In this document: one piece after another, positions 20,201-30,613 of the stretch
Layout: every line of letters begins with the position of its first letter
Numbering within the stretch: position 1 is the first letter of the stretch
Origin: Theileria orientalis strain Shintoku
Taxonomy: Eukaryota > Apicomplexa > Aconoidasida > Piroplasmida > Theileriidae
DNA length: 64,000 nt
Assembly (NCBI RefSeq): GCF_000740895.1
Contig: NC_025262.1
Coordinates: 1,232,001 to 1,296,000 of the forward strand
Reading direction: 5' to 3'
The notes under the pieces: model-generated
What the model saw: only the letters and a program-made list of their open reading frames with translations
Database searches by the model: none
Told to the model about the DNA's origin: nothing
Program-made: the position numbers and the translations under genes

Positions 20201-20900
20201 TGGTCACGTGCTCCATTTTATTCTGTTGCCTGTAAAAGCATTCGGTGTACGTTCCGCAAGTTTCGCTTCTGATCACCACTTGAACCATTTCTTCGCCCTG
20301 TTTCACTTGACGGCGTATTATCTTTTTCAAACTCTGCCCCTCGGATTTGTCAATTAAAGTAACATCTCCACAGGTCAATTTGACTACCTCCACGTTCTTT
20401 TTGGGATAGAACTCAATAAACTCTTTTCCTTCAAGCTCTGTTTCCCTCCATTGAAAATGTGCGTACGTAAAACCTCTATCCAGGTCGAGATAAAGGTTTA
20501 GGTCCATGACGTTCTCCAGGAAGGCTACTAGTTCAAAAAGGTACTTTTCGATTCTGATGAACTTTGATATGTCTTTCCCATAATGTTCGGAATATCTGGT
20601 ACCAAATTTAAGGAAATTTAGCGTTAATATCTGAGGAGCGTATTTTTTATAGTACACATCTACACTCTCTAAAACACAATCTTCTTGTCTTTTCCAAACA
20701 AATGTTGCGCTATCTACAATGGTTGCGATTCTGTAATGCTCATTTGGGTAGAATATTAGGCGAAGATAGTTGGAATCAGGCTTAGATTCTACCGTGAAGT
20801 GAATCGAGCTGGGTCTAGACAAATTTAGTGATACATCGACTTTCGACGTAGATGCGGAGTAAATTCCCAATAATATACAAATAATACTACACGTAAGCAT
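17265..20900 (-). CDS. Secreted FAINT (DUF529) multi-domain protein, 1211 aa
   Basis: Start chosen at 20900 because it opens with a signal peptide (MLTCSIICILLGIYSAS). An in-frame ATG at 21062 would add 54 residues without a plausible role. Two FAINT-like modules follow at about 20-130 and 145-250, with the typical VDVSLNL start and ATFVWKRQEDC core. A long acidic, proline-containing disordered segment (about 270-780) comes next. Four or five further modules make up the C-terminal part (IFNLADPISTELFRV, VTMIYDGTELV, KLVWKASPEYPFAD and similar). FAINT modules are a hallmark of secreted Theileria proteins, many exported to the host leukocyte. The function of this one is unknown. The 3' half is clearly GC-richer than the 5' half. 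No transmembrane segment follows the signal peptide. Confidence 0.75.
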   Translation of the reverse strand: MLTCSIICILLGIYSASTSKVDVSLNLSRPSSIHFTVESKPDSNYLRLIFYPNEHYRIATIVDSATFVWKRQEDCVLESVDVYYKKYAPQILTLNFLKFGTRYSEHYGKDISKFIRIEKYLFELVAFLENVMDLNLYLDLDRGFTYAHFQWRETELEGKEFIEFYPKKNVEVVKLTCGDVTLIDKSEGQSLKKIIRRQVKQGEEMVQVVIRSETCGTYTECFYRQQNKMEHVTMSRFKRLCESLPKILDKTVPTLSHFPDMHEKLPAGHVSDDEEESKEEKSNSDDSSQQVPTKSNPPSMSEAVHHEIEKRYNDDGTPKSSPTQSPKKPLVDVIKKQIEMRTQYSQDQDRARAIERKIRKIQPPKGLFKLPELPENFDELVRSEIPKSIVRNRVLELEKSQSSERPQPTEESNKPVETHQPVAIEPLQEEITTERLDEYMAREESMGPNPSDPFYEALVSDSTYESYEPYETEPFYEIAPPNYLPEDPASKQKPEPQVPKKRSTSKKRSKKHSGKQNEHCEHVVLEESLIVPTDIEKIPESYFEITIEYEPEESGSTDSVKEHSGQEEQDDAEVEDQESLEEDRKVEDCVDDELRRYQFVDVALNDHQPLESEVNAQEALEEELNELDFIDDFLKEEYVEEERDENFEVKEFLVGESKGEDEHNGFAQDYLTQPLPDSEGRESVTETEVDYHELGTVEDVYKAVSADCDCEPTKAVDEYPHVLEAITSEAEPSFEEEIEEIRQEPAREGQWADSVEITLYLDADDDKELFQVYKQERKNGLSLKLYRPKFKLVAVKNTLPLWVADMVEVECVDAKLHKYLDDPCALRLNIENADGTRTVRFYDPGRYAEISEEEYSKLVYDLSRKAESSEPKGVALNLDYPEQLHLHATLIYSESKAPYMKYAAHSGYAFTSVYLKQKLVWKASPEYPFADTATYYTHLGMPAYLVLNIPETSMFIKEVTVDLVTRKMVPNLSELQLKTLLNTGEPDQRLIFNLADPISTELFRVSKVLYKGFMVRNFDAGPRKVTMIYDGTELVTPTNIVPFRYFKVYYFKNLPVMILTDPCLDPAYFRRKPSGWIGSGLVNLNGDLDSLRLELEDTSLYPRTFISLDYDMGGDKNFLVETGLRRLVPYRSFVPVMGNIISNIYCGRGFVLLQRERKTSAGVTFFLKDSAPYKAELLINARAGLKKMVFKVLEHESREWTQVDESVFLTY

Positions 20901-21287
20901 TTTTAAACCACGCGACGAGCTCTTAAAGTCGGTGAAGGGGACAAATACGAGCCATGGGGACTGGACGGTAAGAATAGAGAAATAAACATTAAATCTGAGG
21001 TTATTTGTGAATGTTTTTGCAGTGAATTTGGTTGTATTCACATTGTGATTGTGATCCTTCAATTCTGCTAAAAATGATTGTGATTCCTCTGGATCTATTT
21101 AAATTTTAAGATCTCGCCTGGATTCCACGATCTTCTCTTCCCTTCCGGCGAATCAAGTTATATATACTCATACATCACTGTTCACTTGTGTCTAGGCACG
21201 TATTTGTACATTAATTTTAAATGTGTATGTGTTTACAGCCCGCACATGGGCAGATTGTGTGCAGATTCTGCTCCGGAGAATCATCTG
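20901..21287. other. Intergenic region between FAINT and TBC genes
   Basis: 387 bases upstream of the FAINT protein start and downstream of the TBC gene, both leftward. An in-frame open extension of the FAINT gene reaches 21062. Beyond that I see no gene, tRNA or repeat. Confidence 0.45.
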
Positions 21288-22789
21288 TCACTCACTATCG
21301 GTGTAACTGCTCGATTTGTCACCGCTGCTCTGGCATGAGCGGCTAGACTTAGAATCCGAGCTATAATTGTAGCTGCTCGACTTTGATTCCGAGCTGTCCT
21401 TGTAGCTGGCCGACTTGGCGCTCTTGCTTCCGCCTGAGCTGGTGTCGTGCGACTCGTAGCTTTCGTTGTTTTCCGAGTCGCTGTACTCGAAGTCGTTCAC
21501 TGAGCTCGAGAGGTCCAGGTACTCGTTGATGTCCACTGTGGTCACTGCGATCCTGTGCGCCTGGTTGATTATCACTCTGCCCACCCTCAGGTCGTCCTTG
21601 CTGTCCGAGCACTTGATGTCCTTCAGCAGCGTAAGTATTCCCTCAAAGTTCAGCCGTGTTATCTGCGGCATCAGCAGCCACATGAGCCCTAGCGAGACCG
21701 TCAGTATGCTTGAGAGTCCGTTGTACAGCATGTAATCCCACAGGGCCACCACTGTACGCAGGGGCAAACTTGCAACAAACATGGTAAGAAACCTACAAGT
21801 TTCGGGATTAACGCTTATAAAATAGGCTGAGACTGCAGGTAAACAGCTCATAGCCCTAAGCTGCTATAAATATCATGGAAATAAGGCCATCTTCCTACCA
21901 TTGGTGCAGAAATACTGCCACTGATACCTCCTCCCTCATGAGGTGCTCGTATAGGTCTGGCGCCAGCTCCCTCAACAGCCTCTCAAATCCTGCGTTAACT
22001 TGTTAATCTGAGCGTGTCTACCTCTGATGTAGGTCTTGATCATCGGAAATGACGGCTTGTAGAACTCTTGGAGCTTAAATTCGTTCATGAGTCCAACGAA
22101 GCCGACGAAGGCCTCCTTCTCATTGAAGCCGCTAACCAGGAGAAGCAGGCCTAAATTGCGTATGTTGGTCGGACTCGATTGTGTAGGCTTGGGCGTACCT
22201 GCTACGAAATTCATGCCTTGACAGTACCCTATTTCGGGCTGATAATTTCCATAGGCAGACTATTTAATGATTTGGGTCAGCGTCTTACCAAAATGCGATA
22301 TAGTTGATTTTGTGCATCCTTGTTAAACACCTTTAACTCAGGAAAAGTTCTGCAAATTCATTTTCAGCCATGACCACACCTTGGCACGTCTATGTTTATA
22401 ATTGAGACGTATTCGTTATCTTGCGTTGCGTAGGATTCGTACAGGTCCCCGACCAGGGAATTATAGTGGTTATAACTCAGGGCTACCTTCCAGCTTTCCC
22501 ACCTATACCTCTGCGGTATTCCTCTAATGTGATTGTTAGTCAATATTGAGAAGAATTGTTCCTACCTGTTGGTTCTTCTTAAAAAAGTGTTCGGGTGTGA
22601 GTTTGCGAACTGCTCTATCCCTCGTGAACTCATAGATTTCCATTTTTGAAACCGCAGTTGTCCGTAAGGCTCTCCAATGCTCTAAGAATAAAAATTAAGG
22701 GTAAGTTTTCTGACCAGCAACTCGTATATGAACTCTGCCTTTAACGAATGATCTTTGGGCACAAAACGAACATCGTCATCTCCCATCAT
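21288..22789 (-). CDS. TBC-domain Rab GTPase-activating protein
   Basis: Model: complement(join(21288..21792, 21899..21989, 22022..22150, 22199..22259, 22289..22349, 22380..22523, 22566..22681, 22715..22789)), 393 aa from eight exons. Introns are 29-48 nt except one of 106 nt. The spliced product gives a textbook TBC domain: FLRRTNR-GIPQRYRWESWK, INIDVPRTFPEL (arginine finger in IDxxRTFP), GYCQGMNFVAGLLLLVSG (glutamine finger), NEKEAFVGFVGLM, FYKPSFPMIK, YEHLMREE and WFLTMFVASLPLRTVVALWDYML. TBC proteins accelerate GTP hydrolysis on Rabs and end vesicle-trafficking signals. Both catalytic fingers are present, so it should be active. The C-terminus is a Ser/Lys/Glu/Tyr-rich low-complexity tail of about 70 residues. 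Confidence 0.92.
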
Positions 22790-23253
22790 TACTATATATT
22801 ACAAAATTAAACAAACTACACTATTCATACTTAAATTATATTTTGTTACAGGAAAAATGTATAATATTCATTCTGTATTAGGAGGTGGGAAACTATATGC
22901 CCAAGTTACTATAATATATATGTACACATCTTCTTAATTTTTAACAATTATTATGTTTCATTAATAAAAAGGTTTAGGAAATTGCGTTTATAAAAGTACG
23001 TGCCTCCGTTTTGAAGATTTATTATCTAATTTAAAATTTAATTGCAATTTCAGGATTTTTACAGTGTTTTCTGATAGAAGGCTTTTTATATTGTAATCTT
23101 ATGGAACATTTGTAAATATTTGTTTCCGTTTTTTGTTATTACACCGCTACATAACTTTATAAATATAACCATGTATTATAATCTTTTACTCTGATTTATA
23201 GATCCTAAACCAATTTAATATTTAATATACAATAAGAATTTGTTATAAAATCG
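22790..23253. other. Divergent intergenic region between TBC and ATG3 genes
   Basis: 464 AT-rich bases between two divergent starts, presumably holding both promoters. No coding resemblance, RNA gene or repeat is seen. Confidence 0.5.
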
Positions 23254-24233
23254 ATGAGGAGAGCTTATGAAGTGTTTACGACCAGCTTCTCTCACTTATT
23301 TGATCCCGATGACTTCGGCCTGGGCCTAGGGGGGTCTCTAAACGTCAATGACTTCATTGCACACGGCGATGTTCTGGTGGAAGTGAACAAAATATGGAAA
23401 TGGTTTGTAAAAACTAGTATTTAACTCATCTCAATCCACTTATCTCATTTCTTAGGGCTGGAAGGTCTGCATCAACATACGATTCGAATCTTCCTGACGA
23501 TAAACAGTACCTGCATAGTGAACGCGTTGTGTGTTTAAAGGGAATAAAATCGGTGAGACGCTTATAATTTAAAATTGATTAGGAGACCACGACCCATGAT
23601 TCCTGGGAGGTGGCTGGCACTTCTGAGGACAAGGGTGAATATCCTAATAACCTATACGAAGTAGTAAGTTTTGTATTACAAACTGCTTTTAGGATGATCC
23701 AGCTAGTTTGGATGAGACTTCCTACAGGAAATATGACATGAGTGTAACATATGATCGCTATAATGAAACGCCAAGACTGTGGCTGAGGGGATACAACCAG
23801 GTATTTAATTTAGAAATACATGGATGTGTGAAGCCTATTAAACTGATTTTGGGGCACACTGTGTTAAATAATACAAATCTGCCTAATTAAAACGACTAAC
23901 TCTCATTCAGTTCGGGCTTCCTTTAACCAAGGATGAGATGCTGGAAGACGTTCCAGAGGCTTACGTTGGAAAATCAGTAACTGTGGAAAAACATCCCTTC
24001 ACGGGGTACCTTACTTTAACAGTTCACCCTTGTAACCAGAAGGAGATTGTGAATACCGAGAAGGAGAACTTCAGGTGCGCTATTATAGATCTCATTTCCC
24101 CCTATTCACTAGTAAAACACTATTTTTGGACTTAAAATTAATAATAACAATTAGCGATAAAAATGTGTTCATAAATCTTCTCAAAATGTGGTCGAGCGTA
24201 TTCCCCTGTATTAACGTGCTGGAGGGATTTTAA
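23254..24233 (+). CDS. ATG3: Autophagy-related protein 3, E2-like enzyme for ATG8
   Basis: Model: join(23254..23402, 23456..23552, 23583..23663, 23693..23800, 23911..24074, 24155..24233), 225 aa. Introns include two of 29-30 nt. Family signatures: an N-terminal helix region ending IAHGDVLVE, DDKQYLHSERVVCLKGIKS, then KYDMSVTYDRYNETPRLWLRGYNQ, GLPLTKDEMLEDV, KSVTVEKHP, and the active-site HPC (TVHPCNQKE), whose Cys carries ATG8 as a thioester. The tail reads FINLLKMWSSVFPCINVLEGF. ATG3 transfers ATG8 to phosphatidylethanolamine. In Plasmodium and Toxoplasma this conjugation acts mainly on the apicoplast membrane. At 225 aa the protein is shorter than yeast or human ATG3 (about 310 aa), with a reduced flexible region before KYDMS. 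The exon 3 donor could be 3 nt earlier. Confidence 0.93.
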
Positions 24234-24321
24234 CTGTAAAACCCCTCTTAAAAACTAAATATAATCGATTCTAATAAACACAGGCATACATATTAAGTCA
24301 ATGTGTAGAACGAATAAAATA

Positions 24322-24403
24322 CGACAGCTGCAGGATTTGAACCTACGCGGGCAGAGCCCAACAGATTTCTAGTCTGTCGCCTTAACCACTCGGCCAAGCT
24401 GCC
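24322..24403 (-). tRNA. trnS-AGA: tRNA-Ser (anticodon AGA)
   Basis: An 82-nt cloverleaf reads on the minus strand. It has acceptor stem GGCAGCT paired with AGCTGTC, a D arm GCCGAGTGGTTAAGGC, an anticodon stem ACAGA/TCTGT around loop CTAGAAA (anticodon AGA), a long class II variable arm GGGCTCTGCCC, and a T arm GTAGGTTCAAATCCTGC (one mismatch, T-A to T-C region, relative to its neighbour). The long variable arm and discriminator G fit serine. No intron is present. Confidence 0.95.
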
Positions 24404-24642
24404 TCAGATTAGGCTGTAATTTTCTAATTATATGATTTAACATTCTGAAACAGGAATAAAAGCGTAACAAACTATATTGTAATAACAATCTAAGATTGAA
24501 CAAAACTCAAATAAAGTTGTGGAATCCCAAATAATAAGTACAAATTGCGACACAGATATATGTCGATAGTAGCAACTTTGGGAGATTAACGGGCATAGAA
24601 AGAGTATTTTAAAAATTTGTATTTGGAGGTAAGAAGGCAATA

Positions 24643-24724
24643 CGACAGCTGCAGGATTTGAACCTGCGCGGGCAGAGCCCAACAGATTTCGAGTCTGTCG
24701 CCTTAACCACTCGGCCAAACTGCC
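24643..24724 (-). tRNA. trnS-CGA: tRNA-Ser (anticodon CGA)
   Basis: 82 nt on the minus strand, nearly identical to the AGA copy 239 bases downstream in its own direction. The anticodon loop is CTCGAAA (anticodon CGA), with the same variable arm GGGCTCTGCCC and T-arm loop GGTTCAAATCC. It differs from the AGA copy at the anticodon, one acceptor/D-side base (GGCAGTT) and one T-stem base. The acceptor still closes with two G-U pairs. Read together, the two genes decode UCU/UCC and UCG. Confidence 0.95.
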
Positions 24725-25145
24725 TGACTTTTAGGTCCAAAATTTCAGTTTATATTAAGATACTATAAATAAATAAAGTTAAATATGGAATCCTTTTAAA
24801 TTACAAGAGTAAAATCGAAAGCATTTTCATCCAAATTGATAAAATTGTCATAACCACATATCTTAAAGTAAACAAGGATTCCAGACATATATAAACTAGT
24901 CATGTGCATTTTAGGCACGAACACATTATGAAAAACAAATACCATAGTCTATTATTTCAATTTACACTCGTCTTATTTTGCACACTCGGAAGCTCTAAAC
25001 TCCCAGTTAATTGACTTCTGTGGCTAAAACAAATGTGCTAGTCTCTAATTACACTCTACACACCCACGTGTTCGAACGACGATGTTCTTGTAAAAACACT
25101 ACGGCTTATATAATACATTGAGTCGATGTATATTTTACAACTGCA
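24725..25145. other. Intergenic region upstream of the tRNA-Ser(CGA) gene
   Basis: 421 bases between the tRNA 5' end and the TilS stop codon. No further tRNA or gene is seen. A GC-richer patch near 25060-25085 has no recognised identity. Confidence 0.45.
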
Positions 25146-27854
25146 TTACAAAATTGTTAGTTGGTACTGGCTGGGCCTCCTTAGCCCGTCCATCTGATAT
25201 AGTATCGTCTGCGAGTCTCTGTTGCGGTACGGCGGAATCAGGTTGTACCCGTAGAGGCCTATGACGTCGTTTGTTCCGGCCACCACCAGGGCCGGAACCT
25301 CGTCCTTGAGGAACCTGTGCAGTCCGATGTTGCCCAGGATCTTGTAGACGGTGTTCGACCACATCTTCCGACTGGTGGAAACGTCGTCCTCCTTCAGATA
25401 CCGAATCTCCAACTCCAACTTCCGCCTATCTCCACGACTTCCAGGGCCGTCAGCTGCGATACCACTGTTCTCACGGGCCACCTCATCGAGCTCGCCGGTG
25501 CCGCTGTTGTAATGTAAATCAAATATGCCCTTGCTGTCTCTGGCACGTGCCGGCTCCAGCTTCAAATTAACGTGGTAACGTCCTCGAGGGTTAGTAACTG
25601 CCACATTCAACTTATCGATGCAGTTGTATATGGTTACGTTCTCGTCGCTGAATATCAATTTCCTGCTGTTGCCAGACTGCTCATCGGTGGCCGCCAACTC
25701 TTTGACGGATCCTGATTCGTTATTAACCTCAGTACCCTTGCTGCTGTGTGATCCATGCTCAGTAGTTGTGGCTGTGGCCTCAGCCGCATTTTTACCCCTC
25801 GGTGCGTTCGGTCCCAGCTTCAGGTAGTAGCCCTGATGGTACATCAAGTGACTTCCCACTGAGTACATTTTTAGGGTTTCTGAAAAGGGCTCCTTCGACA
25901 GGTCGTTTACCAGCTTGTAAAGGACCCTGTACAGGACGTTGCCTCGGGTTTTCTCCACGATGTACCTGTACAGCACCTGCTCCTTGATCATCCTGTTTGG
26001 TATGATGTTCCACTCCTTAAGGTTAAAGAGGCCGTCGAGCCGTAGTCCCACTCTCCTCAGGTAACTCAAGTTGTTGTCAAACACAGTTTCCAACTTATCC
26101 GTCCTCCCATTATAGCAACTACGAAACAGACTTGCGTAAAACTGCCTGTACGCCTCCTTACAGGACTCCTTTGCAACGTCGCCTGCTGATTTACTCAATG
26201 CGTCATCCGAATCTTTGTTAGTGCCACTATCACTGCTACTGTTACCGCTACTGATACCACTGCCATTCACACCCAGTCTATACTTCGAGTTAATGTAATC
26301 ATAGTACATATCCACCTCATGTTCCAGCAGACCACTAATATTGTGGCACTGCTTCGATAAGTACTTTAACTTGGTGTGCAATCCCAGTAGGAGTGGTCTA
26401 TCTTCAACTTTGTCCCTTACCACATCTTCGTTCCCACCAATGTTTGCTGCGATACTCCCGGACAGGTTACTCAACACTTCCGGTATGATTAAATTCCTCA
26501 TTAAGTTCCGAGTGTAATACAACTTATTGTTACTAGAGTCCTCATTGTACGTTTCCTTCAAACCCTACTCATTGTGTGTTTACTTAGAATATAAAGTTAT
26601 AACCTAGTCTAACACAAAACCCCTAATACTTACTTGCATGAATGAAATCAGTTTCGCCTTTTTCACGTTAATATATGGCCTCACGAGCATGTATTCTCTG
26701 TGATCCAGGTTATCGTACAACTCCATTGGCCTGAATTAACGTTTTAATCTATTGCTTTCTTCTAGTTACCTCTACAATCTGTTGCGTATCTGTGTAGGGA
26801 CCTACGTTAGATTCGATACAAACGAGCCTCTCAGTATCTTCAGCAGAAGTGTTTCAAAGTTGTCATCCAAGTTGTGTCCCATGAATATTAGTCCTTTCAG
26901 GTCAACTATGTCTCCGAGCTTCCTTACGCTCTCCAACTCCTGCTCTAATGGCCCGTTCAATTCTAGCTGCTTGTTCCTAATTGAGCTCGGAATTGTGCGC
27001 TCGTTCCCACTGCTTGGCGGCCCATTGCTAGCTGCACTCCCTTTTATTTTTATCGTGGAAAGGTGATTTATTATTTTTATGCAGGTTTCTCTTCGCCATG
27101 CTCTGAATATGTTCTGCAGTCCTGTTTCCTTCCCCTCCTGTAGTATTGACGAGGGTAGTTCTTCTATGATCATATTAAACTTATAATCTTCGCACGCCCT
27201 TCTAATCACCTCAATATCTCTTTCCACATCTTCTCTCTGCTTATGGTTGAAATAAATAACGTTGAGGTTCTTGTAAAATTCATCGAACAGTTCCATCATC
27301 ATTTTCCTTCTACTCCTCTGGTCCGGCCTAGGTCCACCGGTGCTTATTGGATAAGTGCTGAAGTTCAGCTGAATATGGTCATTTACCAGGCATTCGTAAT
27401 TTTCTTTAATGAGTCCAAATGAGTGCAACAGTGACATCGAATCTACTCCTCCGCTGCAGCAGAGTAAACTGGGTATGCTTGTGCATCCTAGCTTCTTCCT
27501 GGCCTCGAGTACTCTGAAGATTTCAGGTATCAGCGAATCCAAAACACACTTGATGGGTAATTTTAGTGCAGGTGTGTGTCTATTGTTAACTTCGAACAAT
27601 CTTTCCGCACTACTTCCATTGAGATTGGGGTTGTTATATTTTACAACATCAATGCGCCCAGTTGAATAGGAATCTCCACTGGGTAGGGAATTACTAGCAT
27701 TTGCGCCATACAAATTGGTTCCAAAACCACTTGCATTGTTTAATTTATAGCCTATGAAGTTTAATTTATTTATTTTACAGATAGCAGAGTTTACACAGTG
27801 AGTTGAACATATTGAATAAACAATGTAAATATTTAAAATGAATATTTTTTCCAT
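25146..27854 (-). CDS. tilS: tRNA(Ile)-lysidine synthase (TilS), apicoplast-type
   Basis: Model: complement(join(25146..26564, 26634..26730, 26806..27854)), 854 aa; a second ATG two codons upstream (27860) is also possible. The start carries a signal peptide (MEKIFILNIYIVYSICSTHCVNS) followed by a Lys/Asn-rich, acid-poor stretch, the bipartite leader of apicoplast proteins. The PP-loop SGGVDSM lies near residue 135, with NVIYFNHKQREDVERD and FMGHNLDDNFETLLLKILRGS further on. Splicing at 26806/26730 gives SFVSNLT-PMELYD then LVRPYINVKKAKLISFM, as in bacterial TilS. The enzyme makes lysidine at the wobble C of tRNA-Ile(CAU) so AUA is read correctly, a bacterial-type reaction needed in the plastid. 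It is about twice the bacterial length, with a long poorly conserved C-terminal part and insertions. Confidence 0.88.
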
Positions 27855-27860
27855 GCTCAA

Positions 27861-28377
27861 TTTGAAAATTGGTTAGAATTAAGTCCATTTTCACTGGAAA
27901 AATCATTTTTAATTAATTATTTATAATTCTGAACCTGTCTATTCATTTATGGTTTATTAGGTGCAAATATACAAAAATTAAAAAATAAATCAAAAAAGCT
28001 ACATTAAAAATATGATTTTTGCTGCAAAACGTGTCCTAAGGTTTAAATTATAATACACAAAAACGTAAAGAATCTATCAATTAATTTTGATGGTGTTGTT
28101 ACACATGTGATGAGGAAATAGCCAATTACTCTATATGTATTAAAATAATCTGTTGGTAATATAATTTTAATTTATAATTAGGTTTATTACAACAATCGGA
28201 TTTCACTTTCTGATTTAGTTTTAACCTAAATTTGTCTTTCGAGAACTCTGACACAGGATTCCTAAAAAATTGGCTTATGTACTAGTTTATCTATAAATAG
28301 CAGTTGTAATTGTTAATATTTAATTGTTGATCAAAAATTGTTCTGTAATAAAACAGTGTGGAGTCGTTAATTAGGGG
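27861..28377. other. Divergent intergenic region between TilS and acetyl-CoA transporter genes
   Basis: 517 AT-rich bases holding two divergent promoters. No other gene, RNA or repeat is seen. Confidence 0.5.
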
Positions 28378-30400
28378 ATGAAGAGATTCTGGCTGAACTT
28401 TAAACAAGCTTTCAGAGTTCGAAATTTCGTGAGAGAAAAATGGACCCTGGCAGACGTAGGAAACCTCTTTTTCCTAACGATCCTATACATCCTCCAGGGA
28501 ATCCCGCTGGGACTGTGGAGCACAATCCCAGTCCTGCTGAACAACAGAACCAGCAACTTTAAGATCGGACTCATGACGCTGGCGACGCTCCCGTTCTCAC
28601 TGAAGCTGCTGTGGGCGCCAGTGATGGAGTACTACTACGTGGAAAAACTGGGAAAGAGGAAGAGCTGGGTGCTGCTGTCGAAGATCCTATCGGGGTTGCT
28701 GATCTTTTACGGAAGCTTCAAGGGGAGAATGGACAGGTGGCTCTTCCCAGAGCACCTGCACATAGTGAGCCCAGACACGAGCTACGACCACGACCAAATA
28801 AAGCTGCTGAAGATCTTCCTGTTCTTCCTGGCGCTGAGCTTCCTGGTGGCTACTGAGGACACGGCGCTGGACAGCTGGGCAATAGCGATGCTGAGGCCGA
28901 GGATGCGAGTGCACGCAGCCTTCGTCAACTCGCTGGGGAACTCGGTAGGATTTAGCCTGCCCTTCTTCCTGATACTTATTTCGAGCACGTTCTTCCACAA
29001 GTTCACGAAGCACTTCAAGTACAACATCGAGCATCACACGAAGGCGGACTGCAGGTGTCACCCGGTGTACGGAAAGATACCCGAAGACCGCCTGGTCACA
29101 GTCTCAGGCTTCATGCACATGTTCTGCATCTGCATCCTGGTGGTATCGCTGATCATCTTCCTGAAGAAGGAGAAGCCGGAGCCGCTGAACAGGGACATGT
29201 TCTCGCCGGACAACTCGTTCGAAGAGACCTCGGACAAGCCAGTCCTGGAGGAGAAAACGGACGTGGAGTCGGGAGCGGACACGAGAAAGTACAAGCTCTT
29301 CAACTCGTACGGGATGATGGTGAGAGTGCTGCAGCTGAAGCCAGTGAAGTCGCTCGCGTTCATACTGCTGACCAAGTACCTGTTCTTCGCACCAGAGATA
29401 GTAATAGACCTTAAGATGATGAAATACGGCCTCGCACAGGACCTGTACGGGTTCCTGTGCTCCTTTTCAATAGTAGTGGATGTGATTTTCCCGTTTCTGG
29501 TAAGCAGATAGCTATGAGAATATAGATAGCAGTTGGATGTGTGTTATAGTCCACAGACGCAAATAGATTAAGACTAGATAGATATTTAGTTTCACGCGTC
29601 GATATAGTAACAGATGTATGTTCTAATGAGTATGTTTAAACTACTGGATGTGTGTGTAATGGAGTATATTGTTTAAAAAATGATATCACTTTCGGGAAAG
29701 TAAATTTATTCGCAGATAGCCTTTTACATTTCAAGGTTTGGTTTCACTAACACGCAGTACTACGGTCTTTTCGTGAGATATATATCGTTCGTGGGTTCAG
29801 TAGGTAGGATGAGAAGCCGATGACAATGTTGTAGTGTTTCTGGTGGTGACTAAGTACTTCTTTAAAAAGGAACATGAGGAGGCGGCACACGCAATATACT
29901 TTGTAGCATTGTACTATATACTGGTGATAAGGAAGACGATACAGCTTAATAACTTGGCGACGGAGTTCGGATTGTTCAACAAAGTCTCAGACCAGAGCAT
30001 AGTGACGTTCTACGTGGCGCTGCTCAAGAGCCTATCGAATCTGGGTAACTTCTACCCAAGCTTCCTGTCACTGGTACTGGTGGATCTCTTCACAATAAGT
30101 AAGTCATGGTCAAGGATAGCTAGTTAAGATAAAGGGGTAGCTAGTATAGATATTTAGAGGATGTGATGACCGTAGATGGTCCGATTGGATGAGAAAAAGA
30201 AATATATAGTGTGTAACTGGTGTTTAATAAAAAGGGCAAATAAACATGCTTTAGAGAAAATACACGTCGATGGAGTGTACGTACTGTCAGTAGTGGCAAT
30301 AATATGCGGGTTCAAGTTCCTTACGAAGTATAAGCCAAAGTATAGAATGGTGAACTACTACAGCGATAGCGAGTGGAGAGTAGTAAAGCAGACAAAGTAA
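28378..30400 (+). CDS. Acetyl-CoA transporter (SLC33A1/AT-1 family)
   Basis: Model: join(28378..29499, 29716..29803, 29835..30098, 30210..30400), 554 aa. The protein is polytopic. Family motifs include the first helix FFLTILYILQGIPLGL, the loop LLWAPVMEYYY, ATEDTALDSWAIAML, NSLGNSVGFSLPFFL, LTKYLFFAPE, KVSDQSIVTFYVALLKSLSNLGNFYPS and LVDLFTI. SLC33A1 carries cytosolic acetyl-CoA into the ER/Golgi lumen for acetylation of proteins or glycans. The last exon starts after ATATATAG so that the frame yields DLFTI-MCNWCLIK; an acceptor nearer the donor would meet a stop. Exon 1 is visibly GC-rich compared with the flanks. The 31-nt intron at 29804 is required to keep frame. Confidence 0.9.
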
Positions 30401-30613
30401 AATTTAACACAATTTTAAACTAATCTGGTTCATATACGTATTATAAGCATAGATAAAGGGGAAAATATGTTGAAAATGAGGGAAACAGTAACAAATGGTC
30501 AGGAACAAGCATGGGAATCTGGGTGGGGTCACTAGCTTAAATCCAATAATATAGTTATTTTTTTGGATAACAGCTAAACAATATCCAATGCCGTTTGCTA
30601 TGAATATTTAAAA

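Noticed and set aside
20901..21062. Upstream in-frame ATG at 21062 as start of the FAINT protein
   Set aside because: It would bury the signal peptide 54 residues inside; the ATG at 20900 gives a normal secreted protein.
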